In this document: positions 8,776 to 17,841 of the stretch, piece by piece
Layout: the number at the start of each line of letters is the position of its first letter
How positions within the stretch are numbered: position 1 is the stretch's first letter
Source of the DNA: Pseudolactococcus sp041800635
Lineage (GTDB): Bacteria > Bacillota > Bacilli > Lactobacillales > Streptococcaceae
Direction of reading: 5' to 3'
Length of the DNA: 64,000 nt
Assembly (NCBI GenBank): GCA_047833645.1
Contig: CP181259.1
Span: forward strand, 2,178,214-2,242,213
The notes under the pieces: model-generated
Databases searched by the model: none
What the model saw: the letters and a program-made list of their open reading frames with translations, nothing else
What the model was told of the DNA's origin: nothing
Program-made: the position numbers and the translations under genes

Positions 8776-9723
8776 ATGTCGAACAAACTATCATTTCAAG
8801 AAATCATCCTAACACTCCAAGAATTTTGGAGTAAGCAAGGTGCTAATCTTATGCAAGCCTACGATAACGAAGTAGGTGCAGGCACCATGTCGCCTTATAC
8901 TTTTTTACGTGCCAATGGTCCAGAACCGTGGAATGCTGCCTATGTTCAGCCTTCACGTCGCCCAGCAGACGGTCGCTATGGTGAAAATCCAAACCGCCTG
9001 TTTCAACACCACCAATTCCAAGTGGTGATGAAGCCTTCTCCTAAAAATATCCAACAGCTCTATTTAGATAGCCTCGCAGCATTGGGCATTAATGCCCTAG
9101 AACATGATATTCGCTTCGTCGAAGATAACTGGGAAAACCCTTCTATGGGTGCTGCTGGGATTGGCTGGGAAGTTTGGCTGGATGGGATGGAAGTGACGCA
9201 GTTTACGTATTTCCAGCAAGTCGGCGGGATTGAGGTCGATTCTGTGACGTCTGAGATTACCTACGGTCTCGAGCGTTTGGCGTCTTATATCCAAGAGGTT
9301 GAGTCGGTTTATGATCTTGAGTGGGGCAATGGCGTGCTTTATGGCGATATCTTTACGGAGCCTGAGTATGAGCATTCTAAATTTGCTTTTGAGGAGATCG
9401 AAACGGATACTTTCTTGACGCTTTTCGATACTTATGAAGCACAAGCGACGAAATTACTTGATTTGGGTCTCGTGCATCCGGCCTATGATTTCATCTTGAA
9501 ATCAAGCCATACCTTTAATTTGTTAGATGCGAGTGGTGCAGTTTCTGTAACTGAGCGTGCGGGGTATTTACATCGTGTTCGGACGATGGCGCGTCAAGTG
9601 GCGCGTACTTTCATCAATGAGCGCGCGAAACTTGGTTTCCCGCTCTTGAAAGATTCAGACCTACGCGATAAATATCTGGGAGAAAACGGCAAATACACAG
9701 AAGTTGCTGGAGGTGACAAATAA
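8776..9723 (+). CDS. glyQ: Glycyl-tRNA synthetase alpha subunit
   Basis: 315 residues. With GlyS it forms the alpha2beta2 enzyme charging tRNA-Gly; alpha carries the class II catalytic core. The sequence has the family opening FQEIILTLQEFWSKQG, the RPADGRYGENPNRLFQHHQFQV region (motif 2 area) and LLDASGAVSVTERAGYL. ATG 8776 was chosen for GAGGG at 8766-8770; an earlier in-frame GTG at 8764 overlaps that site. It overlaps glyS by one base (TAATG). Confidence 0.96.
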   Translation: MSNKLSFQEIILTLQEFWSKQGANLMQAYDNEVGAGTMSPYTFLRANGPEPWNAAYVQPSRRPADGRYGENPNRLFQHHQFQVVMKPSPKNIQQLYLDSLAALGINALEHDIRFVEDNWENPSMGAAGIGWEVWLDGMEVTQFTYFQQVGGIEVDSVTSEITYGLERLASYIQEVESVYDLEWGNGVLYGDIFTEPEYEHSKFAFEEIETDTFLTLFDTYEAQATKLLDLGLVHPAYDFILKSSHTFNLLDASGAVSVTERAGYLHRVRTMARQVARTFINERAKLGFPLLKDSDLRDKYLGENGKYTEVAGGDK

Positions 9724-11753
9724 TGGCAAACTATTTACTCGAAATTGGCTTAGAAGAAATGCCAGCGCACCTTGTAAGTGCTGCATCTCAACAACTTGCG
9801 ACACGCATGGCAGACTTTTTGGCAGAAAACCGTGTGACATTTGAAAGTGTCACGAAATTCTCAACACCACGCCGCTTGGCCGTCTTGGTCAATGGTCTAG
9901 CGGACGCTTCAGCATCAATCGACGAAGAAGTCAAAGGCCCATCAGCCAAAATCGCCAAAGATGCAGAAGGCAACTGGTCTAAAGCCATCCAAGGTTTCTC
10001 ACGTGGTCAAGGCGTCACCCCAGACGATTTGGTCCTAAAAGGCGATTACTACTACGCCAATAAACACATCACTGGCATCGCAACAGCAGATATTTTAACC
10101 AAAATTGGCAGCGACGTCATCAGCAAAATGAACTTCTCGACCTATATGAAGTGGGCCAACAATAACTTCCTTTTCGTCCGCCCAATCCAGTGGCTCGTCA
10201 GCTTACTCGATACAGACCTCGTGCCATTTGACCTGCTTGACGTCACAGCAAGCAACGTGACGCATGGTCACCGGTTCTTGTTCGACGATACCATCGTTTT
10301 AGAAAATGCGTCAGATTATGAAGCAAGTCTGAAACAAGCTTTCGTCGTAGCAGATGCAGACGCTCGTAAAGCGACTATCCAAGCACAAATTGCAGCGATT
10401 GCCAAAGCAAATAGCTGGGAGATCTACCTAGAACCAGGCCTCTTAGAAGAAGTCAATAACCTAGTAGAATATCCAACAGCCTTCGTGGGTGATTTTGATG
10501 CCAAATATTTAGAAGTGCCAGAAGAAGTTTTAGTCACATCCATGCGCGAACACCAACGTTATTTTGAAGTGCGCGATTTGACTGGTAACCTCCAACCACA
10601 TTTCATTTTAGTCAGAAATGGGAATGCTGAGCACATTGAAAATGTTGCCAAAGGGAACCAAAAAGTTTTAGTTGCGCGTCTTGAAGATGCTGAGTTTTTC
10701 TGGCGTGAAGACCAAAAACTTAAAATTTCTGATTTGGTTGAGAAACTCAAAAAAGTCACTTTCCATGAAAAAATTGGTTCAGTCCATGCCCACATGGGAC
10801 GCGTGAAATTAATCGCTGAGAAATTACGTCAGCAAGCCAACTTGCCAGCAGATTACGATGCCAAACTTGACCGCGCTGCTGATATTTACAAATTTGACCT
10901 TTTAACAGGAATGGTCGGTGAATTTGACGAGTTGCAAGGTGTCATGGGTGAAAAATATGCCCTACTTGCAGGTGAAGATGCAGCAGTTGCAACCAGTATT
11001 CGTGAGCACTATATGCCAACATCAGCTGATGGTGCTTTGCCCCAAACTGAAATCGGTGCCGTTCTTGCCATCGCAGATAAATTAGACACGATTTTAGCCT
11101 TCTTTACGGTTGGCTTAATTCCAAGTGGTTCAAACGATCCCTATGCCCTTCGTCGTGCGACAGCAGGCATTTTACGAATCATTGAAGTACAAAACTGGGA
11201 TATTGAGCTCGATGCGCTTATTGACGAACTCTATACCCTAGACTTGAATGGTTTCAATTATGACCGCAAAGCTGACGTCATGACCTTTATCAATGGTCGT
11301 GTGGCTAAGATGCTTGAGGGTACAGCACGCTATGATATTATCGAAGCAGTTTTAGCGACTGGTTCGCTTGATGTGGCAGCTTTAAGAGCAGCAGCTCAAG
11401 TCATTGATAGGAAAACAAGTGATGCTGACTTTAAAACATCAGTCGAAAACTTGGCGCGTGTCTTTAACTTGGCAAGTAAACTAGAAACAGCACCAGCACT
11501 TGACGAAAGCCTCTTTGAAAATGCGTCTGAAAAAGCTTTATTTGCGGCTAATCAAGCCTTGGCCTTGACAGACGACAGCACACAAAATATCAGTGCCTTA
11601 TTCGCCTTATCAGCACCAATCAGTGATTTCTTTGAGAACACCATGGTCATGATAGACGATCAAGCCCTTAAAAATAACCGCTTGAGTTTGCTTGCTGCTA
11701 TTGCAGGAAAAGCAGGACAAATCGCTGATTTCACCTTGCTTAACACCAAATAA
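9723..11753 (+). CDS. glyS: Glycyl-tRNA synthetase beta subunit
   Basis: 676 residues, normal length. Beta binds tRNA-Gly and supports the alpha subunit. It starts LLEIGLEEMPA as the family does, carries the HD-like helical core (SDLVEKLKKVTFHEKIG, EFDELQGVMGEKYA) and the DPYALRRATAGILRI segment, and ends in an anticodon-binding-like domain. GGAGGTGAC precedes the start, which overlaps the glyQ stop. No terminator is visible before the DUF896 gene, so the operon may run on through the 93-nt repeat. Confidence 0.96.
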   Translation: MANYLLEIGLEEMPAHLVSAASQQLATRMADFLAENRVTFESVTKFSTPRRLAVLVNGLADASASIDEEVKGPSAKIAKDAEGNWSKAIQGFSRGQGVTPDDLVLKGDYYYANKHITGIATADILTKIGSDVISKMNFSTYMKWANNNFLFVRPIQWLVSLLDTDLVPFDLLDVTASNVTHGHRFLFDDTIVLENASDYEASLKQAFVVADADARKATIQAQIAAIAKANSWEIYLEPGLLEEVNNLVEYPTAFVGDFDAKYLEVPEEVLVTSMREHQRYFEVRDLTGNLQPHFILVRNGNAEHIENVAKGNQKVLVARLEDAEFFWREDQKLKISDLVEKLKKVTFHEKIGSVHAHMGRVKLIAEKLRQQANLPADYDAKLDRAADIYKFDLLTGMVGEFDELQGVMGEKYALLAGEDAAVATSIREHYMPTSADGALPQTEIGAVLAIADKLDTILAFFTVGLIPSGSNDPYALRRATAGILRIIEVQNWDIELDALIDELYTLDLNGFNYDRKADVMTFINGRVAKMLEGTARYDIIEAVLATGSLDVAALRAAAQVIDRKTSDADFKTSVENLARVFNLASKLETAPALDESLFENASEKALFAANQALALTDDSTQNISALFALSAPISDFFENTMVMIDDQALKNNRLSLLAAIAGKAGQIADFTLLNTK

Positions 11754-11772
11754 TCAAGCCTAAAGTTTGAGC

Positions 11773-11865
11773 CTTTGAGCGGACAAAGTTCGCGAATGAC
11801 CCCGCTTGGCAGGAGCGTAGGCGGATGTCAAGTTTCAAGTTTTCACGAAGTGAAAGCGCAGAAAG
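11773..11865 (+). repeat. 93-nt dispersed structured repeat, copy 1
   Basis: Runs from CTTTGAGCGG to GCGCAGAAAG and is the same length as the copies at 51319 and 59407. It contains two conserved potential hairpins: CGCTT pairing with AGGCG (one wobble), and TTTCAC-GAA-GTGAAA. It ends immediately before the AAGGAG ribosome-binding site of the DUF896 gene. One frame is open through the element in all three copies; in this copy it joins the downstream gene in frame. Confidence 0.85.
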
Positions 11866-11873
11866 GAGAAAAA

Positions 11874-12116
11874 ATGGTAACACCTCAAGATATCGCAAGA
11901 ATTAATGAACTCGCCCGCAAGAAAAAAGCAGCAGGCCTGACAGAAGCTGAGAAAGTCGAGCAGGCTGAACTCCGCCAAGCCTATATTTCTGGCGTTAAAT
12001 CTAGCCTGCGCCACCATGTCGAGTCAATCAAGGTCGTAGACCCTGAGGGCAACGACATCACACCTGAAAAAGCAAAAAAAGCACAGTTCGATAAAGGCTT
12101 GCGCGATACTTTATAA
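11874..12116 (+). CDS. DUF896 (YnzC/UPF0291) family protein
   Basis: 80 residues, the family's usual small size. DUF896 proteins are soluble helical proteins of unsettled function; a Bacillus member lies in an SOS-related operon. The family pattern is clear: IARINELARKKKAAGLTEAE, then EQAELRQAYI and VVDPEGNDITPEK. The ATG at 11874 has AAAGGAG eight bases upstream. The frame can be read upstream through the repeat from a TTG, but conservation starts at the ATG. Likely cotranscribed with glyQS or from a promoter in the repeat region; neither can be decided from sequence. Confidence 0.88.
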   Translation: MVTPQDIARINELARKKKAAGLTEAEKVEQAELRQAYISGVKSSLRHHVESIKVVDPEGNDITPEKAKKAQFDKGLRDTL

Positions 12117-12368
12117 ACACCAAACATGAAAAATGGATGCTGGAAGTTAAATTCTGGCAACTTTTTTCATTGGCATATGTTGATTGAGCCTAATGCTTTG
12201 ATGCGAGTTAGAGTGTCTTAATAGATTGCTTTTTGGATAAAATAGGTATAGATACATAGGAGGAGTTCACTAGCACCAACTGAAGATGATGGCAGTTTGG
12301 GATACCTATAAAAAGTAACCATCTATCTAGAGATGCAGACTATTTATTTTAGCGAATATTTGACATAA
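12117..12368. other. Intergenic stretch between DUF896 gene and nuclease-like gene
   Basis: About 250 bases without a convincing gene. An imperfect ATGAAAAA/TTTTTTCAT pair (12126-12173) may be a weak terminator for the upstream gene. A GGAGGA near 12260 and a 10-codon ATG frame at about 12288-12320 look like debris rather than a gene. Confidence 0.4.
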
Positions 12369-12404
12369 AAAATCCCCAGAGTTTTGCATGACTCAGGGGA
12401 TTTT
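12369..12404 (-). terminator. Terminator of the glnP-glnQ-nuclease operon
   Basis: A 14-bp stem with one mismatch (AAAATCCCCAGAGT against ACTCAGGGGATTTT) and an A-tract on the plus strand, which is a T-run in the minus-strand transcript. Confidence 0.85.
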
Positions 12405-12410
12405 GATTAT

Positions 12411-13487
12411 TTATCTTTTGGGTGGGCGGTAGCCAGCCGCTTCGGCTTCAGATATTGTTTTAAACATCGCAACAGGGTTTGTTGTTCTATCATAATAGGT
12501 ACTGCCAGGAACATGATATATTCGAGAGCTACTACCCTTAATCGTACCATTGCCATTGGCATCGACGTATTGTTGTTCTGCTGGCTGTTGCGCGGCAGCT
12601 TCGGCTTGCGCAGCTTGTTCAGCAGCTACTCGTTGTTGTTCAGCTTGTGCGGCCTGTGCGGCTTGCTCAGCAGCTATGCGTTGCTGTTCGGCTTGCGCAG
12701 CTTGTTCAGTTGCTTGCCGTTCTTTTTCAGCATTGGCTTTTTGCTGTTCAGCTAAGGTAATTGTTTCGTTGACAGCGTTCAAACGTTTACTTAATGCGAC
12801 ATCGCCACCATCAATCGCATTGATAGCTGAAACCGCTAAATCATAATTTTCTTTAGTGGGTGTTTTTTCGGCTAACTTAAGCGCTTTTTTCGCTTTTTTT
12901 GTCAGAGATTTGACTTGTTTATCAGAGGTATATTTTTTAGTTTTGAAGCCAGTCTTAGTTGCGTAACCTTCAACACGCCAAATGCCTAGTTTTTGCTTTT
13001 TAGCATTTTTTTCAGCTTTTTTCAGCGTGTCAAGTTGCGTTGTATTTGTCTTGTTACTAGTCGTAACTCGTGCCAAGCCTTCTTTGACCAAAGTTTCTTG
13101 TAGTAATTGATCATCTACCCAGACATACAGCAATTCATGATTATTTTTATCTTGATGATCGCCTTTATCGTATGCAATTTCAATTTTTTGAGCAGACTTG
13201 AGTAAAGCCTCACTACGTTTTTTAGCCTTGTCGGCATAAGGTTGATCCCTGCTAGTTTCAGGTGTATCGATGAGCAGATACTGAACTGGCTCAGATAAAC
13301 CATTGTAAGTGAGTGTTGCAGTATCACCATCTTCGATTTTATCAAATTTGGCGACAATTTTTGATGTATCAGAACTAGCTGTTTCAGCTTTAACGCTAGT
13401 CGTCAATTTATGGGGTGACAAACCAAGACTTAAACATAAAACAGTCGCTGTCATGATAGCAGCAGATACTAACCTATTTTTTTTCAT
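12411..13487 (-). CDS. Secreted staphylococcal-nuclease-like protein lacking catalytic arginines
   Basis: 358 residues from ATG 13487 (GGGAG upstream). A signal peptide (about 1-34) is followed by a thermonuclease fold (about 42-165), a basic region, an Ala/Gln-rich probable coiled coil (about 235-305, repeats of the type AEQQRIAAEQAAQA) and a C-terminal domain with IYHVPGSTYYDRT and EAEAAGYRPPKR. Aligned by eye to S. aureus nuclease, the Ca ligands Asp21 and Asp40 and Glu43 are kept (Asp55, Asp74, Glu77 here), but Arg35 is Gln69 and Arg87 is His117. It may bind nucleic acid or wall polymers rather than cut efficiently. It is 28 bases after glnQ with no terminator between, so it belongs to the glnPQ operon. 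Confidence 0.82.
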   Translation of the reverse strand: MKKNRLVSAAIMTATVLCLSLGLSPHKLTTSVKAETASSDTSKIVAKFDKIEDGDTATLTYNGLSEPVQYLLIDTPETSRDQPYADKAKKRSEALLKSAQKIEIAYDKGDHQDKNNHELLYVWVDDQLLQETLVKEGLARVTTSNKTNTTQLDTLKKAEKNAKKQKLGIWRVEGYATKTGFKTKKYTSDKQVKSLTKKAKKALKLAEKTPTKENYDLAVSAINAIDGGDVALSKRLNAVNETITLAEQQKANAEKERQATEQAAQAEQQRIAAEQAAQAAQAEQQRVAAEQAAQAEAAAQQPAEQQYVDANGNGTIKGSSSRIYHVPGSTYYDRTTNPVAMFKTISEAEAAGYRPPKR

Positions 13488-13515
13488 AAGAACTCCCATT
13501 CATCATTTAAAAGAA

Positions 13516-14256
13516 TTAAACATTCAAAACCTTATTCAAAAAGTCTTTCAAGCGTGGGTGTTGCGGATTTTCAAAGAGTTGATCGGGTGTGCTGTCTTCT
13601 AAGATTTCACCACCATCTGTAAAGATGACACGGTTGGCAACCTTACGCGCGAAGCCCATTTCATGCGTCACGATCAGCATGGTCATGCCTTCTTTGGCGA
13701 GTTCTTGCATGACTTCAAGGACGTCACCAACCATTTCTGGGTCAAGGGCTGAAGTTGGCTCATCAAAGAGCATGAGATCAGGATCCATGGCCAGTGCGCG
13801 GGCAATCGCCACACGTTGTTTTTGACCACCCGACAAGCTCTCGGGCATGGCATCAGCCTTATCAGAAAGCCCAACTTTTTTAAGTAAGTCGAGGGCTTTG
13901 GTGCGCGCCTCGTCCTTGGTCAGTTTCTTAAGCTCAAGTGGTGCATACGTGATATTATCAAGCACCGTCATGTTTGGGAAGAGGTTGAACTGTTGGAAAA
14001 CCATGCCGACTTCTTGGCGGACTTGGTTAAGATTGGTCTTTTTATTGGACAAATCATAGCCATCGACGATGACGGTTCCAGATGTGATTTCTTCTAAGCC
14101 GTTCAAGGTTCTCAGAAAGGTTGACTTACCAGAACCAGAAGGACCGATGATACACACGACATCCCCTTCATTAAAGCGTGTCGTAATCCCTTTTAAGACT
14201 TCATTATTGCCATACGATTTATGCAAATCAGTGATATCGATTTTTAATTTTGCCAT
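13516..14256 (-). CDS. glnQ: Glutamine/polar amino acid ABC transporter ATPase
   Basis: 246 residues, a typical polar amino acid uptake ATPase. Walker A GPSGSGKSTFLR near residue 38, signature LSGGQKQRVAIARALA near 138, Walker B LMLFDEPTSALDPE, and the switch His in IVTHEMGFA. It energises GlnP. Its ATG overlaps the glnP stop by one base (TAATG), so translation is probably coupled. In lactococci GlnPQ is the main glutamine, glutamate and asparagine importer (established). Confidence 0.95.
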   Translation of the reverse strand: MAKLKIDITDLHKSYGNNEVLKGITTRFNEGDVVCIIGPSGSGKSTFLRTLNGLEEITSGTVIVDGYDLSNKKTNLNQVRQEVGMVFQQFNLFPNMTVLDNITYAPLELKKLTKDEARTKALDLLKKVGLSDKADAMPESLSGGQKQRVAIARALAMDPDLMLFDEPTSALDPEMVGDVLEVMQELAKEGMTMLIVTHEMGFARKVANRVIFTDGGEILEDSTPDQLFENPQHPRLKDFLNKVLNV

Positions 14257-16391
14257 TATTTCATATTCCTTTCAAGTCGACGCGCAAAGATGGTTAAAGC
14301 AAGGATCACGACGAGATAGATCATTGCGATCAAACCGTAAACTTTAAATGACTGGAAGTTGCGGGCAACGATAATTTTACCTGTTTGGAGTAATTCGATC
14401 AAACCGATAGCTGAGATAATGGTCGTGTCTTTCAGTGAGATGATGAATTGGTTAACCAAACTCGGAATAGTAATCTTAACGGCTTGCGGGAGAATCACGC
14501 GGCGCATCGTTTTCACATAAGAAATCCCAAGCGAGCGTGAAGCTTCCATTTGGCCGATAGGCACAGAATTGACCCCACCACGGACGATTTCAGCAATGTA
14601 GGCTGAGGCGTTCAGCGTGAGGGCGATGACACCTGCGACATAATCATTTAGCGGACTAGAGTGACCTGTAATCGATTCGATTAAGTTAGGCACACCGTAG
14701 AAGATGAAGATGGCCAGCACCATCAGTGGGACACCACGGACAAGGTCAACATAGACTCTCGTGAAGCCTTTCAGGAACTTGCTTGGTGAGACGCTAAAGA
14801 GACCAAAGATGACACCGATGAGTAAGGCTAAAACAAAGGAAACGATGGTTAATGAAAGTGTATAACCAAGCCCTTGAGCCAATTGTTGCCAGTTGTTTTT
14901 GATAATCCCAATCATCGTTGATTCGTCGACTTTATTGTCATCAGAATCTGCATTGCCCATATATTTTCCGACGATTTTATCGTAGTCGCCACTTGCTTTG
15001 AGTTTGGTAAGGCCGGCATTGAACATGGCGATGAGTTCAGGATTGGTGCCTTTTTTAACGGCAAAGCCATATTCTCCGATTTTTTCAGGTTCGATCGGTG
15101 TCGCAAATTTCTTACCTTGTAAAATGGCATATTTGACGACAGGTTCATCGTCCATGAAGGCGTCAATGGAGCCAGTATTCAAGCTTTCGTACATGGTATC
15201 CGCAGCGTCGAAGACTTTGACACTGTAACCATATTTGTCTTTATTTTTATCGATAAAGGCTTGTGATGCGGTACCGTTTTTGACACCGACGGTTTTATTT
15301 TTCAAGTCCTTGTAAGATTTGATGTCAGTGGTAGTACTTTTCACAGCAATCGTGGCATTGGCTGTGAAATAAGGATCAGAGAAGTCGAAAACATTTTTAC
15401 GTTCATCTGTGATCGACATCCCAGCAATCATGCCATCAGCATGACCAGCCTGTGTTTGGTCAACAGCAGTTTGGAAGCCAACGAAATCCATACTGATATT
15501 GAATTTCTGATTTTTGGCAATGGCTTTCATTAAATCAACGTCAATACCAACGTATTTTTTAGCTGAGTTTTGGAATTCAAAAGGGGCAAAGAGTGAATCA
15601 GAAGCGATACGGTAGTCTGACTTGACAGGTTTAATGTCAGTGTGAGCAGACGTTGCCATATATTTATCGAGGATGGCATCATAGCCACCATTGGCTCTGA
15701 GTTCTTTTAAGGCTTTATTAAAGCCCGTGATGAGATCGGCATGGGTCCCTTTTTTGACAGCAAAACCGTAGTCGCCGATTTTTTCGCCATCCATGTTGAT
15801 TTCAAAGGCCTGCCCTTGCGTGATCGCGTATCTGAGGACGGGTTCGTCGTCCATGATGGCATCAACAGCACCAACTTTTAGGCTCTCATAGAGTTGAGAC
15901 CCTTCATCGTAGGTCTTGATGGTATAGCCATATTTAGCTTTGTTTTTCGTCAAGAAGTCTTGTGACGCTGTGCCGTTTTTAACGCCAACTGTTTTGCCTT
16001 TGAGTTGCTTGTAGGCCGTGATTTTGTTGCCTTGTTTCGTGGCAAGGGCGACTGATGAGGCGTAATAAGAGTCAGAAAAATCAAAGACTTTTTTGCGCTC
16101 ATCTGTGATCGACATCCCAGCGATGACGGCATCTGTCTGACCCGCATTAAGCTGATCGAGGGCAGCTTGGAAGCCTGGGAAGGACTGGTCGAGCTGCCAA
16201 CTATTCATCTCTGAGATTTTTTGCATCAAATCAACGTCAATCCCGACGTAATTTTTATTGGCATCTTGGAACTCGAAAGGTGCATAAGTCGAGTCACTGG
16301 CTACTTTTACCACTTTATCTTCGGCTTTAACAGCAGTTGCCGAGCACAAGGCGATGAAAACCGTAAGGAGTATTAATAATTTCTTCTTCAT
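14256..16391 (-). CDS. glnP: Glutamine ABC transporter with two fused substrate-binding domains and permease
   Basis: 711 residues. The signal sequence (about 1-23, ending AVKA) is followed by two tandem substrate-binding domains, each beginning with a DSTYAPFEFQ or DSLFAPFEFQ motif (about 30-250 and 258-480), then a membrane domain (about 505-711) with the EAA-type loop SRSLGISYVKTMRRVILPQA. This is the lactococcal GlnP plan, where the two tethered domains bind different sets of Asn, Gln and Glu. A possible promoter has TGA-TAGAAT at 16433-16441 (minus strand), and GAAAGGGAA is the ribosome-binding site. Heads the operon with glnQ and the nuclease-like gene. Confidence 0.95.
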   Translation of the reverse strand: MKKKLLILLTVFIALCSATAVKAEDKVVKVASDSTYAPFEFQDANKNYVGIDVDLMQKISEMNSWQLDQSFPGFQAALDQLNAGQTDAVIAGMSITDERKKVFDFSDSYYASSVALATKQGNKITAYKQLKGKTVGVKNGTASQDFLTKNKAKYGYTIKTYDEGSQLYESLKVGAVDAIMDDEPVLRYAITQGQAFEINMDGEKIGDYGFAVKKGTHADLITGFNKALKELRANGGYDAILDKYMATSAHTDIKPVKSDYRIASDSLFAPFEFQNSAKKYVGIDVDLMKAIAKNQKFNISMDFVGFQTAVDQTQAGHADGMIAGMSITDERKNVFDFSDPYFTANATIAVKSTTTDIKSYKDLKNKTVGVKNGTASQAFIDKNKDKYGYSVKVFDAADTMYESLNTGSIDAFMDDEPVVKYAILQGKKFATPIEPEKIGEYGFAVKKGTNPELIAMFNAGLTKLKASGDYDKIVGKYMGNADSDDNKVDESTMIGIIKNNWQQLAQGLGYTLSLTIVSFVLALLIGVIFGLFSVSPSKFLKGFTRVYVDLVRGVPLMVLAIFIFYGVPNLIESITGHSSPLNDYVAGVIALTLNASAYIAEIVRGGVNSVPIGQMEASRSLGISYVKTMRRVILPQAVKITIPSLVNQFIISLKDTTIISAIGLIELLQTGKIIVARNFQSFKVYGLIAMIYLVVILALTIFARRLERNMK

Positions 16392-16561
16392 GTTTGGTTC
16401 CCTTTCAAAATATTCAAACTATATTCTTTACAATTCTATCATAAAAATGCGAGAAAATAAAGAAGCTTTATTCGAGATGTGAGTTTTTCTGACATCTTAA
16501 TCAAAAACAAACCTTGATCAGTCTTGCGGGTCCTCTGCAACCATGGGCAAAAGGCAAAAGG

Positions 16562-16586
16562 AAAAGCACCTGCTGGCACAGTGCTT
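16562..16586 (-). terminator. Terminator of pepQ
   Basis: Stem AAGCAC (16564-16569) with GTGCTT (16581-16586) followed, in the minus-strand transcript, by TTTTCCTTTTG; moderate strength. Confidence 0.55.
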
Positions 16587-16595
16587 GACGGGAGT

Positions 16596-17684
16596 TTAAA
16601 AGATTAACAAGTCTTTTGACGTTTGGGTGAAGCTTTTCGCGCCTGTTTCGGTGACATAGAGGCAATCCTCGATGCGCACGCCCACTTGATTGGGGATGTA
16701 AATCCCAGGCTCAATCGAGAAGCACATGCCTTTTTCGATGGTAATATCTTCGCTCCCGCCGATAGACGGAAACTCATGCACGTCCATGCCGATACCATGA
16801 CCGGTGCGGTGGGTGAAATACTCGCCGTAACCCGCTTTAGTGATCACATCGCGCGCCACTTTGTCCACCTCAAAGGCTGTCACACCGGGCTTGACAAAGT
16901 CAAAGGCCGCCTGCTGCGCTTCACGGGTAATCTCGTAAATCTTCCGATCAAAATCGCTCGGCTGTCCGATGGCAATCGTTCGACTGGCATCCGACGCATA
17001 GCCTTGCGCCATGACACCCAGGTCAAAAAGCAGCAGTTTATTTTGCTGAATGGCCACAGCCTCCGGTACCCCATGCGGATTAGCCGCACGCGCCCCAGTC
17101 AAAACCATGGTTTCAAAACTCATCTCAGAAATGCCCTGACGCTTCATCTCAAACTCAATCTTCGCGACCACATCCATCTCCGTCAGCCCAGGCTCAGACG
17201 CCGCAAACCGAAAACCGATATCAAAACAACGATCCGCATAGTCGCCCGCGACGATCATTTTTTGGATCTCATCATCTGACTTGATTAGGCGCATTCGGTT
17301 GAGCAATGGTGTCAGATTTTTAAAAGAGAGACCGTCAAAGACGGAGTTCAAACCGTCAGATTTACTGAGAATCAGGTGATCATATTCGACTGCGATTGTT
17401 TTAATTTGGCGTCCCGCCAAGTGTGCCTTGATTTTAGCCCAAGGATTTTCACTGTCCGCATAACCGATGACATCAAAATTAACATAGGATTTGGCTTTTT
17501 CAACTTCAAGCTCAGGCGTGAAAAGTAGTGGTGCCTGGTCAGGAAAAATCATGAGGCCTAAAATCCGTTCATGAGGATCCATCCCAAAACCTGTCAAATA
17601 ATCAACAGTCGTTGGATTGGTGATAAAAGTCATATCCCAATTTTCTTTGCCGAGATATGTGGCAATTTCAGTTAGTTTTGTCAT
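16596..17684 (-). CDS. pepQ: Xaa-Pro dipeptidase (prolidase)
   Basis: 362 residues, the size of lactococcal PepQ. A cytosolic M24 metallopeptidase that splits X-Pro dipeptides from casein-type or other proteins. The N-terminal creatinase-like domain (about 1-125) is followed by the pita-bread fold with metal ligands in FDLGVMAQGYASDASRT, HRTGHGIGMDVHE, FSIEPGIY and VRIEDCLYV. AGAGGT precedes the ATG at 17684. In many lactic acid bacteria pepQ is divergent from ccpA; here the divergent neighbour is gdhA, and ccpA follows it. Confidence 0.93.
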   Translation of the reverse strand: MTKLTEIATYLGKENWDMTFITNPTTVDYLTGFGMDPHERILGLMIFPDQAPLLFTPELEVEKAKSYVNFDVIGYADSENPWAKIKAHLAGRQIKTIAVEYDHLILSKSDGLNSVFDGLSFKNLTPLLNRMRLIKSDDEIQKMIVAGDYADRCFDIGFRFAASEPGLTEMDVVAKIEFEMKRQGISEMSFETMVLTGARAANPHGVPEAVAIQQNKLLLFDLGVMAQGYASDASRTIAIGQPSDFDRKIYEITREAQQAAFDFVKPGVTAFEVDKVARDVITKAGYGEYFTHRTGHGIGMDVHEFPSIGGSEDITIEKGMCFSIEPGIYIPNQVGVRIEDCLYVTETGAKSFTQTSKDLLIF

Positions 17685-17793
17685 ACCTCTATTTTGCCAC
17701 TTTGTGCCCTAAATTACCATCCTAAATTCCGTAATAGCCATCTAATAAAGTTTGAAAATTGGAACAAATAACATGGTATTTCGGCGGATGATA

Positions 17794-17802
17794 TGCTATA
17801 AT
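17794..17802 (+). promoter_or_regulatory. gdhA extended -10 promoter
   Basis: TGC followed by TATAAT (17797-17802) with no good -35, 40 bases before the gdhA ATG. Confidence 0.65.
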
Positions 17803-17841
17803 AAATCTGTCAATCATGTTTTACAATTTGAAGGAGGCCTT

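Noticed and set aside
11775..11873. N-terminal extension of DUF896 protein through the repeat (and same at 51321 for carA)
   Set aside because: Begins at TTG without ribosome-binding site, and conserved protein sequence starts at the ATG; a leader peptide is not excluded.
12384..12846. Cys-rich plus-strand ORFs
   Set aside because: They are reverse-strand shadows of the Ala/Gln-rich repeats of the nuclease-like protein.
16623..17279. 218-codon plus-strand ORF
   Set aside because: Antisense to pepQ, no recognisable family and no ribosome-binding site.
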